Assembly: GCA_029204225.1 (NCBI GenBank)
Contig: CM055095.1
Location: 66,985,940-67,049,939, forward strand
Source of the DNA: Diphasiastrum complanatum
Taxonomy: Eukaryota > Streptophyta > Lycopodiopsida > Lycopodiales > Lycopodiaceae
Length of the DNA: 64,000 nucleotides
Reading direction: 5' to 3'
Notes under the pieces: generated by a model
What the model was told of the DNA's origin: nothing
Database searches by the model: none
The model's input: the letters and a program-made list of their open reading frames with translations, nothing else
In this document: positions 33,701-39,156 of the stretch, piece after piece
Layout: the number at the start of each line of letters is the position of its first letter
Numbering within the stretch: position 1 is the stretch's first letter
Program-made: the position numbers and the translations under genes

Positions 33701-34777
33701 GCTTGAGTTACCACCATGTGGCAGATGACGTGACACGGGACCCATGCCACGTAGGGGGCAACTCAAGCTCGTATATTGGGCATGGGACATTGCCTGGCAT
33801 GTCGAGTGGCCAGGGGCAACTGCACAAAAATGGATCCATCAGATTGTAGGGGTTCAAACTGGCCAATCAAATTGTGGCCCTTCATTTGGCATTTGCCAAC
33901 CAAGTCTGGAAATGGGGTGGTCCATCAACTCGCTTGCAAAAATTCAAAAAATGGGCTGCAAGTCAAAGGGCTAGGCAAAAGGACTAGTCCCCAGTCTGAA
34001 ACCACCCTTAGATTACTTCAACTTGTTGACGAGCTCCAAAATATTTCCATCATTCACATATCTTTAGAGAGGAATAGCAACTATATAGAAGAAACTACAC
34101 TTAAATGTTAGCTCCCTTGAGGGTTGTGTTGTTAGTGGGAAGGTCTACGAGCAAAGATTCACCATTATAAGATGCATTGCTTGCTCTGTTCTATTCCCCG
34201 CAATAATTTTCCTTTGATGATGACCATTTGTGATGATATTATCAACAAAATGCGTGTACGATGATGCACTTTTAAGTGGTTCATAACATAACGAAATTTA
34301 AGGGTGTGTACATTTCTTAGGCCACCAAGGCATTTTGGTGAGACAGATGATCCTATGCCAGCAATGACGCAGTCAGATAGGAAGTTCTCTGCATAGACGA
34401 CGGTTTTCTCACTTGTACACGCAGTGTCGATCAGCACATTTAGAAGATGGTCAATTGACTCACCTTCTTGGGCTCCATAAAATTTTATTGCTTTAGCCCG
34501 AAAGCCTTGCAAAGAGAAAATCTCATACCCACAAAAGCTAGCTAGCAAATTGATTTGCAGAACTGATAGAAACGCACTGGGAGGCAAATAAGTTCGACTT
34601 TTGCATATTCAAACAGAGCAAAGTAAAAAAGGATGTCCAGGTAATACTGTACTGCTGGGAGTGTATGAACATGGCAGGGTTGTGGCAAATTCATACCCGG
34701 GAATGTGAAGAAGACATTGAGAGATTGGATGGTGCTTTTGCTGCTGTTGCTGCTGCTGCTGATGCGTCTTGATCCAT
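2319..34777 (-). CDS. TDP1: Tyrosyl-DNA phosphodiesterase 1, plant type with FHA domain (split gene, 3' end outside window)
   Basis: TDP1 is a nuclear phospholipase D-family enzyme that hydrolyses 3'-phosphotyrosyl bonds left by stalled topoisomerase I. Eight exons join in frame: 34777-34697, 28914-28729, 17412-17116, 13535-13293, 11464-11404, 11216-11140, 4113-3856 and 2408-2319 (1293 nt, 431 codons). All inferred introns are GT-AG and every phase matches. Order of domains: poly-Ala N-terminus; FHA domain (VVGRN and ISRKH at about residues 57-74, continuing over the next exon); acidic linker with a basic RKRRRQ patch; TDP1 catalytic fold starting at [17 protein letters not shown]; first HKD motif GTHHSKAM (His about 337, Lys about 339) with Asn in HTSNL. 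The second HKD half lies beyond base 2319. Introns of 0.19 to 11.3 kb are filled with transposons, yet every exon stays open, so the gene looks functional. Exon 1 is the least certain part. Confidence 0.9.
2409..3855 (-). other. TDP1: TDP1 intron 7
   Basis: Intron of 1447 bp, GT-AG. Open frames inside it, for example 3184-3474 plus, show no recognisable domain. I see no clear transposon in it. Confidence 0.7.
3856..4113 (-). CDS. TDP1: TDP1 exon 7, first HKD catalytic motif
   Basis: Eighty-six codons, phase 0, after acceptor TTTTGCAG and before donor GTATGC. It encodes [12 protein letters not shown], the catalytic [10 protein letters not shown] (nucleophilic His and Lys), [20 protein letters not shown] and WMQDFP, all highly conserved in plant TDP1. 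This exon alone identifies the gene. Confidence 0.95.
4811..5044 (-). repeat. Partial 3' LTR of the intronic Ty3/gypsy element
   Basis: Near-identical to 9053-9222, including ACCCTACCAATGAACCCCAA and the run AGGACCCCCACTCCAAATCA. It holds about 75 bp (roughly 4959-5030) absent from the other copy. Similarity is lost left of 4811, so this LTR is truncated. Confidence 0.85.
5393..6364 (-). pseudogene. Ty3/gypsy reverse transcriptase, decayed
   Basis: The first open part contains [40 protein letters not shown] and [20 protein letters not shown], the fingers and palm of a Ty3/gypsy RT. After a frameshift near 5870 the palm continues in another frame; its metal-binding motif reads VYFDEILVF, with the usual second Asp replaced by Glu. 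The thumb follows ([33 protein letters not shown]). RNase H and integrase are not found downstream. Several frame changes make this a pseudogene. Confidence 0.85.
6617..6970 (-). pseudogene. Ty3/gypsy aspartic protease region
   Basis: The minus strand reads [20 protein letters not shown], which contains the retropepsin catalytic D-T-G-S and following hydrophobic strand. It lies between gag and RT, as expected. The frame is open only over this short segment, in line with the decay of the whole element. Confidence 0.78.
7243..8110 (-). pseudogene. Ty3/gypsy gag, interrupted
   Basis: Gag starts near 8107 ([10 protein letters not shown]) and meets a TAG stop after ten codons. It continues with a short coiled stretch ([20 protein letters not shown]), then a 68-bp tandem duplication that shifts the frame, then a good retrotransposon gag core: [40 protein letters not shown] and [20 protein letters not shown]. 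Gag forms the virus-like particle in intact elements. A zinc knuckle was not clearly seen between gag and protease. Confidence 0.85.
7861..7996 (-). repeat. 68-bp tandem duplication in gag
   Basis: The unit starting GGCTTTGCCAGGACGATGAA occurs at 7861-7928 and again from 7929, essentially identical. Sixty-eight is not a multiple of three, so the duplication shifts the gag frame. Near identity suggests it is recent. Confidence 0.93.
8170..8925 (-). repeat. Degenerate CT-rich leader repeats of the Ty3/gypsy element
   Basis: Between the primer-binding site and gag lies about 750 bp in which the plus-strand motif CTGGAAATGGGC recurs with many variants (minus: GCCCATTTCCAG). Reading frames through it are low-complexity and I do not count them as genes. 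Confidence 0.7.
8929..8940 (-). promoter_or_regulatory. Primer-binding site (tRNA-Met type)
   Basis: The minus strand reads TGGTATCAGAGC, the standard plant LTR-element primer-binding site matching the 3' end of initiator tRNA-Met. It sets the inner limit of the 5' LTR at 8941 and the element's orientation. Confidence 0.92.
8941..9222 (-). repeat. 5' LTR of the intronic Ty3/gypsy element
   Basis: It adjoins the primer-binding site and shares its 9053-9222 part with 4811-5044. On the minus strand it seems to begin TGTGGACTCGGC and end at AACT by the primer site. The outer limit is judged from loss of similarity beyond 9222. Confidence 0.8.
9223..11139 (-). other. Rest of TDP1 intron 6, no gene seen
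   Basis: Intron 6 spans 4114-11139 (7026 bp). Its right part shows no recognisable coding domain on either strand; the open frames at 9381-9602 and 10207-10548 have no family signature. Confidence 0.6.
11140..11216 (-). CDS. TDP1: TDP1 exon 6
   Basis: Two bases finish the split codon, then 25 codons: [20 protein letters not shown] and LEHLQ. This is the conserved C-P-x-L..P-x-V-x-x-I-H-G-E block of TDP1. The acceptor is TTTGCCAG and the donor is GTACGG. A longer open frame extends upstream, but the phase requires the acceptor at 11217-11218. Confidence 0.9.
11404..11464 (-). CDS. TDP1: TDP1 exon 5
   Basis: Sixty-one bases encoding [20 protein letters not shown] and the first base of the next codon. 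[11 protein letters not shown] is diagnostic for TDP1. The acceptor is TCTGCCAG and the donor is GTAAGT. Intron 5, between this exon and exon 6, is only 187 bp. Confidence 0.93.
12758..12809. repeat. Two adjacent hairpins built on an ACCGTG motif (TDP1 intron 4)
   Basis: GAACCGT-ACC-ACGGTTC (12758-12774) is a 7-bp stem with a 3-base loop. CACGGTTCTGAGAACCGTG (12791-12809) is a perfect 9-bp inverted repeat around one base. They follow a short TAAT-repeat run (12733-12749). No transposon ends are evident. Confidence 0.75.
13293..13535 (-). CDS. TDP1: TDP1 exon 4
   Basis: Eighty-one codons, phase 0. A Ser/Asp-rich linker ([20 protein letters not shown]) leads into [20 protein letters not shown] and QELIQ, the first strand of the TDP1 catalytic domain. 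The acceptor is ATTGGACAG and the donor is GTAAGA. A 70-bp (TC)n tract begins about 20 bp upstream of the acceptor, on the plus strand at 13558-13627. Confidence 0.9.
13558..13627 (+). repeat. (TC)35 microsatellite at a LINE 5' junction
   Basis: Perfect TC run. A LINE 3' segment starts immediately after it and itself ends in another TC run at 14119. Confidence 0.97.
13628..14118 (+). mobile_element. 5'-truncated LINE copy with TC tails on both sides (copy a)
   Basis: This piece lies exactly between two (TC)n tracts in TDP1 intron 3. It contains a basic, Arg/Thr-rich peptide stretch (13702-13890, for example [20 protein letters not shown]) of unknown function. It ends with the family's 3' signature: an ATACC-TTTT-GTTAT hairpin (14071-14084), then GGAAAAGACATTAATAAAGC and a TTCTTTC-to-TC tail. 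The right end matches 23120-23234 and 23560-23648. Confidence 0.75.
14119..14164 (+). repeat. (TC)23 LINE tail
   Basis: Tail of LINE copy a. A different LINE fragment starts at its far end. Confidence 0.95.
14165..14600 (+). pseudogene. LINE reverse transcriptase fragment (copy b)
   Basis: The plus strand encodes [20 protein letters not shown], then [20 protein letters not shown] and [13 protein letters not shown], the start of a non-LTR reverse transcriptase (I-x-P-I-x-K-x-G-D, then Y-R-x-I, then K-x-x). It begins right after the TC tail of copy a and is cut at about 14600, before the palm. It is a broken LINE ORF2 remnant within TDP1 intron 3. Confidence 0.85.
14601..16100. other. No gene seen; TDP1 intron 3
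   Basis: AT-rich sequence without a recognisable domain on either strand, between the LINE fragment and a solo LTR. Confidence 0.55.
16101..16116 (-). promoter_or_regulatory. Degenerate primer-binding site
   Basis: The minus strand reads TGGTACCAGAGTAAGG directly inside the LTR at 16118-16610. It resembles the tRNA-Met site TGGTATCAGAGC with two changes, and orients that LTR as a 5' LTR on the minus strand. Confidence 0.55.
16118..16610 (-). repeat. LTR of the chromovirus family (copy B)
   Basis: About 493 bp with TG..CA ends, similar to 90-512. Read on minus it begins TGTTATGTCCATGTCC and ends beside the primer-binding site. No internal coding region of this copy was recognised, so most of it has been lost. 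Confidence 0.65.
16620..16860. repeat. Degenerate short repeats
   Basis: Variants of TTTGGTGGCAGTTTT, TTTGGTGGCAATTTTGGC and CCCTATTTTGGCAGC recur at irregular spacing. The style resembles the leader repeats at 8170-8925 but with different bases. No coding signal. Confidence 0.5.
17116..17412 (-). CDS. TDP1: TDP1 exon 3, FHA C-terminus and acidic/basic linker
   Basis: Ninety-nine codons, phase 0. It completes the FHA domain (NPVVVRSG, then [20 protein letters not shown]), then carries an acidic linker, a basic RKRRRQ patch that could act as a nuclear signal, and [12 protein letters not shown], which resembles a ubiquitin-interacting motif but lacks the Ser. The acceptor is CTCTTAG and the donor is GTAAGC. 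Confidence 0.9.
18010..18305 (-). pseudogene. Ty1/copia reverse transcriptase C-terminal fragment
   Basis: The minus strand reads [19 protein letters not shown], then [13 protein letters not shown] and [20 protein letters not shown], then a [12 protein letters not shown] block: the thumb and RNase H start of a plant copia polyprotein. One stop interrupts it. It lies in TDP1 intron 2. Confidence 0.88.
18560..19490. repeat. Direct-repeat pair in TDP1 intron 2
   Basis: About 150 bp around CCAATAATTCTAAATAATCC and CTAGACAACAACATTAA occurs at about 18,600-18,745 and again at about 19,330-19,475, some 735 bp apart in the same orientation. They may be parts of LTRs or a tandem duplication; no coding domain lies between them. 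Confidence 0.65.
19500..22095. other. No gene identified; TDP1 intron 2
   Basis: Contains short local duplications (for example GTATCCTTC.TAGATA near 20545 and 20598) and open frames at 20660-20962 minus and 21590-22063 plus without recognisable domains. It separates two copia RT halves of the same orientation, so it may be inserted material. Confidence 0.5.
22101..22385 (-). pseudogene. Ty1/copia reverse transcriptase N-terminal fragment
   Basis: The minus strand reads [20 protein letters not shown], then [20 protein letters not shown], then [16 protein letters not shown], the textbook start of plant copia RT. The fragment ends at 22385, where a copia segment of opposite orientation begins. 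Confidence 0.92.
22390..22520 (+). pseudogene. Ty1/copia RT segment, opposite orientation
   Basis: The plus strand reads [20 protein letters not shown], then [12 protein letters not shown], corresponding to the same RT region as 18240-18305 but on the other strand. It abuts the minus-strand RT fragment head to head, which suggests an inversion or two independent insertions. Confidence 0.8.
23120..23234 (+). mobile_element. LINE 3' end (copy c)
   Basis: It matches the 3' end of copy a. The hairpin ATGCC-TTTT-GGCAT (23202-23215) is perfect, followed by GCAAAAGACATTGAGAAAGC and a 66-bp (CT)n tract. The 5' limit is unclear. Confidence 0.75.
23235..23300 (+). repeat. (CT)33 LINE tail and insertion junction
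   Basis: Perfect CT run that is both the tail of copy c and the 5' border of copy d. Confidence 0.96.
23301..23648 (+). mobile_element. 5'-truncated half-LINE copy (copy d)
   Basis: It begins inside the ORF1 C-terminus ([20 protein letters not shown], then [18 protein letters not shown] and a stop) right after the CT tract, continues into the 3' region, and ends with the ATGCC-TTTT-GGCAT hairpin (23588-23601), TGGAAAAGACATTAATAAAG and a (CTTT)n-(CT)n tail. It aligns with the minus-strand copy at 25453-26651, including ORF1 running straight into the 3' region with no ORF2. Confidence 0.85.
23649..24055 (+). pseudogene. LINE ORF2 endonuclease C-terminus and linker (copy e)
   Basis: The plus strand reads [19 protein letters not shown], then [11 protein letters not shown], the end of an apurinic-type endonuclease (the S-D-H catalytic His motif appears as A-D-H). 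Then comes the linker before RT, with [16 protein letters not shown] second copy of the same endonuclease region follows at 24056, so two LINE copies are joined here. Confidence 0.8.
24056..24840 (+). pseudogene. LINE ORF2 endonuclease-reverse transcriptase (copy f), decayed
   Basis: The endonuclease part reads [20 protein letters not shown], then [17 protein letters not shown]. After a frameshift the RT part reads [40 protein letters not shown] and [18 protein letters not shown]. This is a normal plant LINE order. At 24841 it is broken by a copia integrase fragment. Confidence 0.88.
24841..25196 (+). pseudogene. Ty1/copia integrase fragment embedded in LINE RT
   Basis: The plus strand reads [20 protein letters not shown], then [20 protein letters not shown], then [20 protein letters not shown]: the zinc-binding tail (C-x-x-C) and the first catalytic Asp of a copia integrase. 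Both ends abut LINE RT sequence of the same orientation. Confidence 0.9.
25197..25405 (+). pseudogene. LINE RT palm, continuation of copy f
   Basis: It resumes at [20 protein letters not shown] and runs through [20 protein letters not shown] to DL, so the metal-binding motif is YVDD. The preceding block 'V-K-Q-G-C-P-L-S' is typical for LINE RT. It stops dead at the (GA)n tract, where a minus-strand LINE ends. Confidence 0.88.
25406..25452 (-). repeat. (TC)n tail of the minus-strand half-LINE
   Basis: A GA run on plus, TC on minus, forming the 3' tail of copy g. It interrupts the RT of copy f directly after its YVDD. Confidence 0.95.
25648..26651 (-). pseudogene. LINE ORF1 protein of the half-LINE
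   Basis: It starts [20 protein letters not shown], followed by a long Pro/Ser/Thr-rich low-complexity region. After a frameshift near 26290 come a coiled-coil-like stretch ([20 protein letters not shown]), an acidic [10 protein letters not shown] run, and a C-terminal part ([20 protein letters not shown], then [20 protein letters not shown]) that recalls the RNA-binding C-terminus of L1-type ORF1 proteins. A stop interrupts it near 25730, inside KANGF. The likely role is RNA binding in the retrotransposition particle; this is inferred from layout. Confidence 0.72.
26670..27070 (-). repeat. Degenerate minisatellite in the half-LINE 5' leader
   Basis: Plus-strand variants of AGCGAGGGACAGG, GAGCGATGGACAGGCAGCGA and GAGGAGCGATGGTCAACGAG recur about ten times. 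Repetitive 5' leaders that carry promoters are known in LINEs; whether this one does is unknown. Confidence 0.7.
27075..27118 (-). repeat. (TC)n tail of LINE copy h and 5' border of copy g
   Basis: A GA run on plus. It is at once the tail of the minus-strand copy h and the 5' neighbour of copy g, so copies h and g lie head to tail. Confidence 0.92.
27119..27712 (-). mobile_element. LINE 3' segment (copy h)
   Basis: A minus-strand piece between two (GA)n tracts. It ends with a perfect GTGCCC-TT-GGGCAC hairpin (27151-27164), then CAACAGACATTATTACATTT and the TC tail. The hairpin sequence differs from that of copies c and d, but pairing is kept. A short open frame at 27469-27675 has no recognisable domain. 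Confidence 0.7.
27713..27750 (-). repeat. (TC)19 tract at the 5' border of LINE copy h
   Basis: A GA run on plus; read on minus, copy h begins immediately after it. Confidence 0.93.
27751..28728. other. No gene seen; TDP1 intron 2
   Basis: AT-rich, with a short local duplication (TGAGGTGCCTATTCA near 28090 and 28119). No domain recognised. Confidence 0.5.
28729..28914 (-). CDS. TDP1: TDP1 exon 2, FHA domain N-terminus
   Basis: Sixty-two codons, phase 0. It encodes [20 protein letters not shown] and [20 protein letters not shown], with the G-R and S-x-x-H motifs of an FHA phosphothreonine-binding fold. It joins cleanly to exon 3. The acceptor is TTGCAG and the donor is GTAAAT. The 11.3-kb intron 2 splits the FHA domain. 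Confidence 0.9.
29541..31180 (+). pseudogene. hAT-type transposase, decayed (TDP1 intron 1)
   Basis: Plus-strand segments follow the order of plant hAT transposases of the DUF659 class: [20 protein letters not shown] and [20 protein letters not shown]; then [16 protein letters not shown] and [19 protein letters not shown] (the C-A-A-H-C-L-D-L motif); then [28 protein letters not shown] and [17 protein letters not shown]; and a tail with [17 protein letters not shown]. Introns or gaps and stops separate them. The terminal dimerisation motif and terminal inverted repeats were not found. Confidence 0.85.
31500..31800 (+). pseudogene. Possible acidic C-terminal tail of the hAT protein
   Basis: The plus strand reads [20 protein letters not shown] in a Ser/Glu-rich stretch downstream of the transposase core. 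The assignment rests on position and composition only. Confidence 0.35.
32074..32690 (-). mobile_element. LINE 3' end with (TC)n tail (copy i)
   Basis: A GA tract (32074-32094 on plus) precedes ATCTTTATTAATGTCC and a TACC-GTAA-GGTA hairpin (32116-32127). Read on minus this is hairpin, GACATTAATAAAG, then (TC)n, the shared LINE 3' signature. The 5' limit near 32690 is a guess. Confidence 0.6.
32743..32847 (+). pseudogene. Possible hAT C-terminal remnant
   Basis: The plus strand reads [20 protein letters not shown] and ends SVEDS plus a stop. A basic/acidic charged tail of this kind ends many plant hAT-like proteins. It may be the end of the 29.5-31.2 kb gene split by LINE copy i, but this is unproven. 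Confidence 0.35.
33603..34007. mobile_element. PIF/Harbinger-type MITE with TTA target duplication
   Basis: The left end GGGTGGTTTCACACT and the reverse complement of the right end, GGGTGGTTTCAGACT, match at 14 of 15 positions. TTA flanks both sides (33600-33602 and 34008-34010), the 3-bp target duplication usual for PIF/Harbinger. The 405-bp body has no transposase and holds a further inner inverted repeat (AGCTTGAGTT / AACTCAAGCT). It sits in TDP1 intron 1. Confidence 0.88.
34165..34587 (-). other. Unassigned 140-codon open frame in TDP1 intron 1
   Basis: An open stretch including [20 protein letters not shown] and [20 protein letters not shown]. Exon-like signals are present (a CTATCAG acceptor near 34563, GTGAGTC after GAAGAAG near 34465), but I recognise no family. 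It could be a decayed or alternative exon, or chance. Confidence 0.25.
34697..34777 (-). CDS. TDP1: TDP1 exon 1 (tentative start)
   Basis: The ATG lies in a good context (TTCCATGGAT). Twenty-seven codons read [20 protein letters not shown] and MSSSHSR, with a GCA/GCAGCA repeat encoding poly-Ala. It ends in phase 0 at a GTATGA donor, matching the phase-0 acceptor of exon 2, which has no ATG of its own. N-termini are poorly conserved, so similarity cannot confirm it; phase, position and strand can only support it. Confidence 0.5.
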
Positions 34778-34821
34778 GGAAGATTTTTTGAAGCAAATTC
34801 GAAATAGATATATGAACGTTG

Positions 34822-34839
34822 TTAGTCTGGCGTCGCCAT
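34822..34839 (-). promoter_or_regulatory. Upstream micro-ORF before TDP1 exon 1
   Basis: ATG GCG ACG CCA GAC TAA on the minus strand, five codons and a stop, 45 nt before the proposed TDP1 ATG. If the transcript starts upstream of it, it could lower translation of the main frame. Confidence 0.4.
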
Positions 34840-34904
34840 CGTGAAAATCCAGTCTTGCATACAAGGGGAGGAGAGAAGCGCGAAGGAAAGCAAACGTTGT
34901 TTTG

Positions 34905-34951
34905 TTTTTTTTTTTTTTGGGGGGGGGGGTGGGGGGGTGGTGTTGGGGGGG
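34905..34951 (+). repeat. T-run followed by G-runs (potential G-quadruplex) upstream of TDP1
   Basis: Fourteen T then runs of 11, 7, 2 and 7 G separated by T, TGG and TGTT. The plus strand could form a G-quadruplex; it is the template strand for TDP1, about 130-175 bp before the proposed ATG. Confidence 0.8.
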
Positions 34952-34979
34952 CTTCTGCCACCAATTTTTCAGGCCTCAA

Positions 34980-37500
34980 GTATTTGAATATTGGGCATCA
35001 TAAAATATTATATGTTTCAACCATGAGAGCATCTGAGATTTTTGGCGATCTCATGTGCAAACTTGCACGCGCATAAGCACAGGCACGAGCACCTGAATAT
35101 TTTTGGAGGATTTCAAAATGCCCACACAGGCACATGGGCACAAAAGAAATTTGGTGTATCTCCCAATTCTCACGAGCAGGCACACACATTAGAAGGTAAT
35201 GTGTTGTTTTACTATATATGAATAATCTATATGAAATGCAAAATGCTTATGGAATATCAAAACACATGGCAATCAGAGAAACTTGGGCAAAAACGTTGGG
35301 CAGGCTTTTAGGAATAAAAATTTGATTTTTTAAAATTTTTTAAAAAATGTGTGGTTGTGATTGAGTTGGGGCCAAAGCTGGGCAATGCCTACAAGATGCA
35401 AGGGGGTTGGGGACCGCATCTTGGAGGCACTACCGGTGTATTAGCTCAACATGGCCAAACAGTAACACTCTTTTGATTAAACTCTTTGTTATTCAGCTTT
35501 TGTTAACAAATTATATTCAAGGAGTGTTTGTCAAGGAGCTTCTATGATCAATTGATAGATAGGCCTGAGGATGAAAAACGCACAGGCAATTAATGCCAAG
35601 TGCTCATCCAACGATTCACCTTTAGTGAGAGAGTGTCACTTGGTATGTACTACCTGTGTGTATTCTAGTGAAAGGCGATAGATTGTAGGAGGCATCTTTT
35701 GTTTTCATGTGAACAACCAATGATGAATGACACCTAGCACTTGAACTTGCCAACGTTACCTAAATGAGACCTAGCACTTGGAAGGTTCAAGAGGTATGTC
35801 TCGTTTAGCCATTGAAGTCATGGTAGAGGTTTTACTCCCTTGCAAGCATAGGTTAAATCTTGGTATTTGACGTGGAAGTAAAATTTAATGGAAAAATGAA
35901 CACTTGGCATTAGGACACAAGGAAATCTTCACGATGCACCACTCTTCAATTTATTGCATTGGCATCGACACCATCAACGGACTAAATTTTCATGTCTTCA
36001 CAGCTCGGTTCACATAGGAATGGTGGTGAGTGGCATACAACCCAAACAGATTGTTGTAGTTTTTCTTGTATAAGTATATGTGTTATCTTGTATTAGTAAA
36101 TTGCTCTGATTGGCTAGCTCTACCTTGCAAATAAGGTGAGATTTATCAACCAACGTGGCATCCTAGCTGACAAGATTGTTCTTATACATGGATGGGGTAT
36201 GTCTACTTGACACCAAACTTCCCTCAATATGTTTACAAATATGGGTTTGCAATATTTTTGTGAGCAACGTTTATTGTGCAATAGTTACGTAGGTTCGAGT
36301 CGCATTGGTAAGACATGACAGAATTTCAAATGTGTTTCATGGGATTACAAGGACATGGATGGGCATCAAGTAATGTGTTGTTAGTGTGATATTTCTATAT
36401 CCTACACAATAATATGTATATTAGGTATAATCAAATACTCAAATGCCACATCATTAATTTGTCAAAGTGTCCCTTGGTAGCCCAATTAATTAGTGTCTTG
36501 CTTTCTAAAAGGAAAATCCAAGTTTCAAGTCCATGCATATACACACTTGGCCAAATTTGTTCCATAGTTGGTTTTGTGGTTTGGCGTGCCTCCATTTTCA
36601 CATGTAGCGTTGTGGTGATTACATTTTCTACTTCAATTTGGTTCTACGTGTACATGGCTTCATCTTTTGACATGCAATGGGACAAATCAATGTTTGCTAA
36701 TAAATTGTAGTTCTATATGCTATGAAACTATGAAAACACCTACTCAAAAAGTGGAGTTTTGAAGGCTGCAATTTTTTTTTTCTAGCTATTTCACTTAGCA
36801 CATTTGCGTGCTATGTGAGGAGGCTACAAAAAAATAATCTGAAATAATACTTTTACATAAAATTTGATTCTAAAATGTGTCTATTTTATAAATTAAAATT
36901 TTCAAATCAAATCTGTAATGTATCCACAAGCATATTATGTAATACCTTAAAAGTGGATATTGTTCATGACAATGATGGTTTGATACCTGAATATAGATTC
37001 TTGTATTTTTCAAGTTCATCTTGAGTTCTATCTGGCAATCACTTCTGATTCATTTGAAATCAAATGCTTTCATTGCAATCTATATCTTACTAAAGATCTA
37101 GCAAAAATTGATTGACCAAATAAAATAATTAGTGAATATACGTTGATCATTTATATATGCTTAAAAAATAATTTTCTTTTGAAACATCCTTACTATATTG
37201 AAAATCTATATGTTAAAGCAATATCTTCATATCTTCACTCTGGTTGAAATAGCTTTTCTTTTTTGGGTTTGGTGGCTTGTTGGCATACATCACAGTGCTT
37301 CACTTAGACATGGATATCCTTGTACATCATTGGCCACCAAAAACCTTCAAGTGTAAAACTTTTCTAATTGTGGCTTTGGTTTTGAAATGGCCGCCCTCAA
37401 TACCCTCATAGGTGGCACTAATGATTGATCATACCTCATGACTTATTAGGCATTGACAAAAGATGTGATATATCTTGATCTGATATAGGTGTCCAACAAT
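34980..37500. other. Intergenic spacer between TDP1 and NME7, no gene seen
   Basis: AT-rich, without recognisable coding domains on either strand. It separates two genes transcribed away from each other. Confidence 0.5.
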
Positions 37501-37519
37501 AAGGCTCTGTAATGCCACC

Positions 37520-38160
37520 TTAATGATCAACTTGTTGGAAAGAGGTGAATAGAAGATAGGTCGAATAGAATTGAATAAAAAGAATTCGAATGACAAGAAT
37601 TAAAACTTATCGTACGCAGCGGAATAAACTATTTTCCTCTTGCTCTATGCATGACTACGCCTATCAATTTCAAACAAAAACAATAGTGATAGAAATCACG
37701 TTCAATCTTATAGTAACTAACTTTGAAATCATTAGTACTATAGTGATTACGTAGCCAAACATTAAAGCATTGAATTATCAGACAAATAATCAGTCATGAA
37801 GAATTATAGAAACGCATACATTTTGAAACGAATCTGAATGCAATAAGAAGATAGTATTGATTCAGTATGAAAACCGAAACAAATGTAAATGAGTACAACA
37901 AGTTTGCGGATCGAAGCCGCATACTTTAAGCTATCTCTGAGCGACTAAATATATGTCTGAATTAAGTACAACTACTGGTAAGCAGTAAGCGCAATAGCAA
38001 TCTCTAATCAACTCTAAGGAACTGAGCTAGAATGCTCAAGAGTGTTCAAGCTCGCAGGCTTGAGAGAGAGAATGCTAACTAGTCAATAGTTGATAATTGA
38101 TCTTCATGCTTCAATGCTTAAGATGTAGGAATATGAACAGCTATTTATATTAAGCAATTA
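37520..38160 (-). repeat. LTR-like dispersed repeat, copy X
   Basis: It shares GCATGACTACGCCTATCA, AGTGATAGAAATCACG and GATTACGTAGCCAAACA with the reverse complement of 50,020-50,100. On minus a TATAAATAG box (about 38141-38150) lies near its start. It looks like a solo LTR of an unidentified element. Confidence 0.5.
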
Positions 38161-39156
38161 GGTCATCAAATGCGTCATCTAGTTGGCTGTGATGTGCTTG
38201 TCCATCCAGTTAGGACTTCTCAAAAATTACTTGCTGATGAATTAATGCAAGTCGGTGGCTTTGGCCATAAACAATATGTGTACAGATTTGAACGTAAATT
38301 GTCACTATGCGAAAAATGCGAAAGTCTTCGCCAATGTCATTTCCCTAACATTTGAGGCATCTGGCATTTTGCGAAAAAGTTGAAGTGAGAGAAAACTCCC
38401 AAAAGACGCAAATCCCGAAAATGCCGACATTGTGAGCCGTTTCCGAGTAGTTATGCAGATTGTGTAAAAACACGAAGATATCTGCAGGTCTGGATAAAAG
38501 TTGGATGAAAATTAAAAAGTCGATTAGTCGATTAGTAGGAGAATAATCCAACAAACTTGCATTGGACACATAGCATAGCATTCGATCTTTCTCGTGTGAG
38601 ATATTTGACAATTCCATTAGTCCACTGTGTAAATATTTGCACATCGAGTAATTCATCATCTACTGCTACTTTTTTCTTGGTAGGTAATATCTAATATGAT
38701 CGGCTAGGTAATGTTGTTTTCCAGTGGGAGGGAAGATCCATGGAATATGTTGAGCCTTGTTGTATTTTAATTCACGAGAATACAAATCTTTGCACAATCA
38801 ATGCACTTCAAAACTGATCACTACATATTGAGCTTATCCTTTCTATATTGGGGAAAGAATTAGTGAGAGACCTTTCCACTCAAGAATCAAGCCATGAAAG
38901 TGGCACTTGAATGGTCATTGGAAAATTCATTCTCTTATGTAAGGATGATTGATGCACCTAAAATGGCAGTTCGTGTGGGTGCACACATGTGTACATGTCC
39001 CTCTTGGCCCCCACCCCCCACCTTGGATCCTTGCCACTCATGACCTAGCCTAATCATTGCTGTAGCTTTTAAGTCATTACAAAAGTTTTTATGTCACACC
39101 ACTAGCTTGTTTGTAAGGCTTGCAACCGTATCGCTTTTCCAAATGAATTTAAAGTA

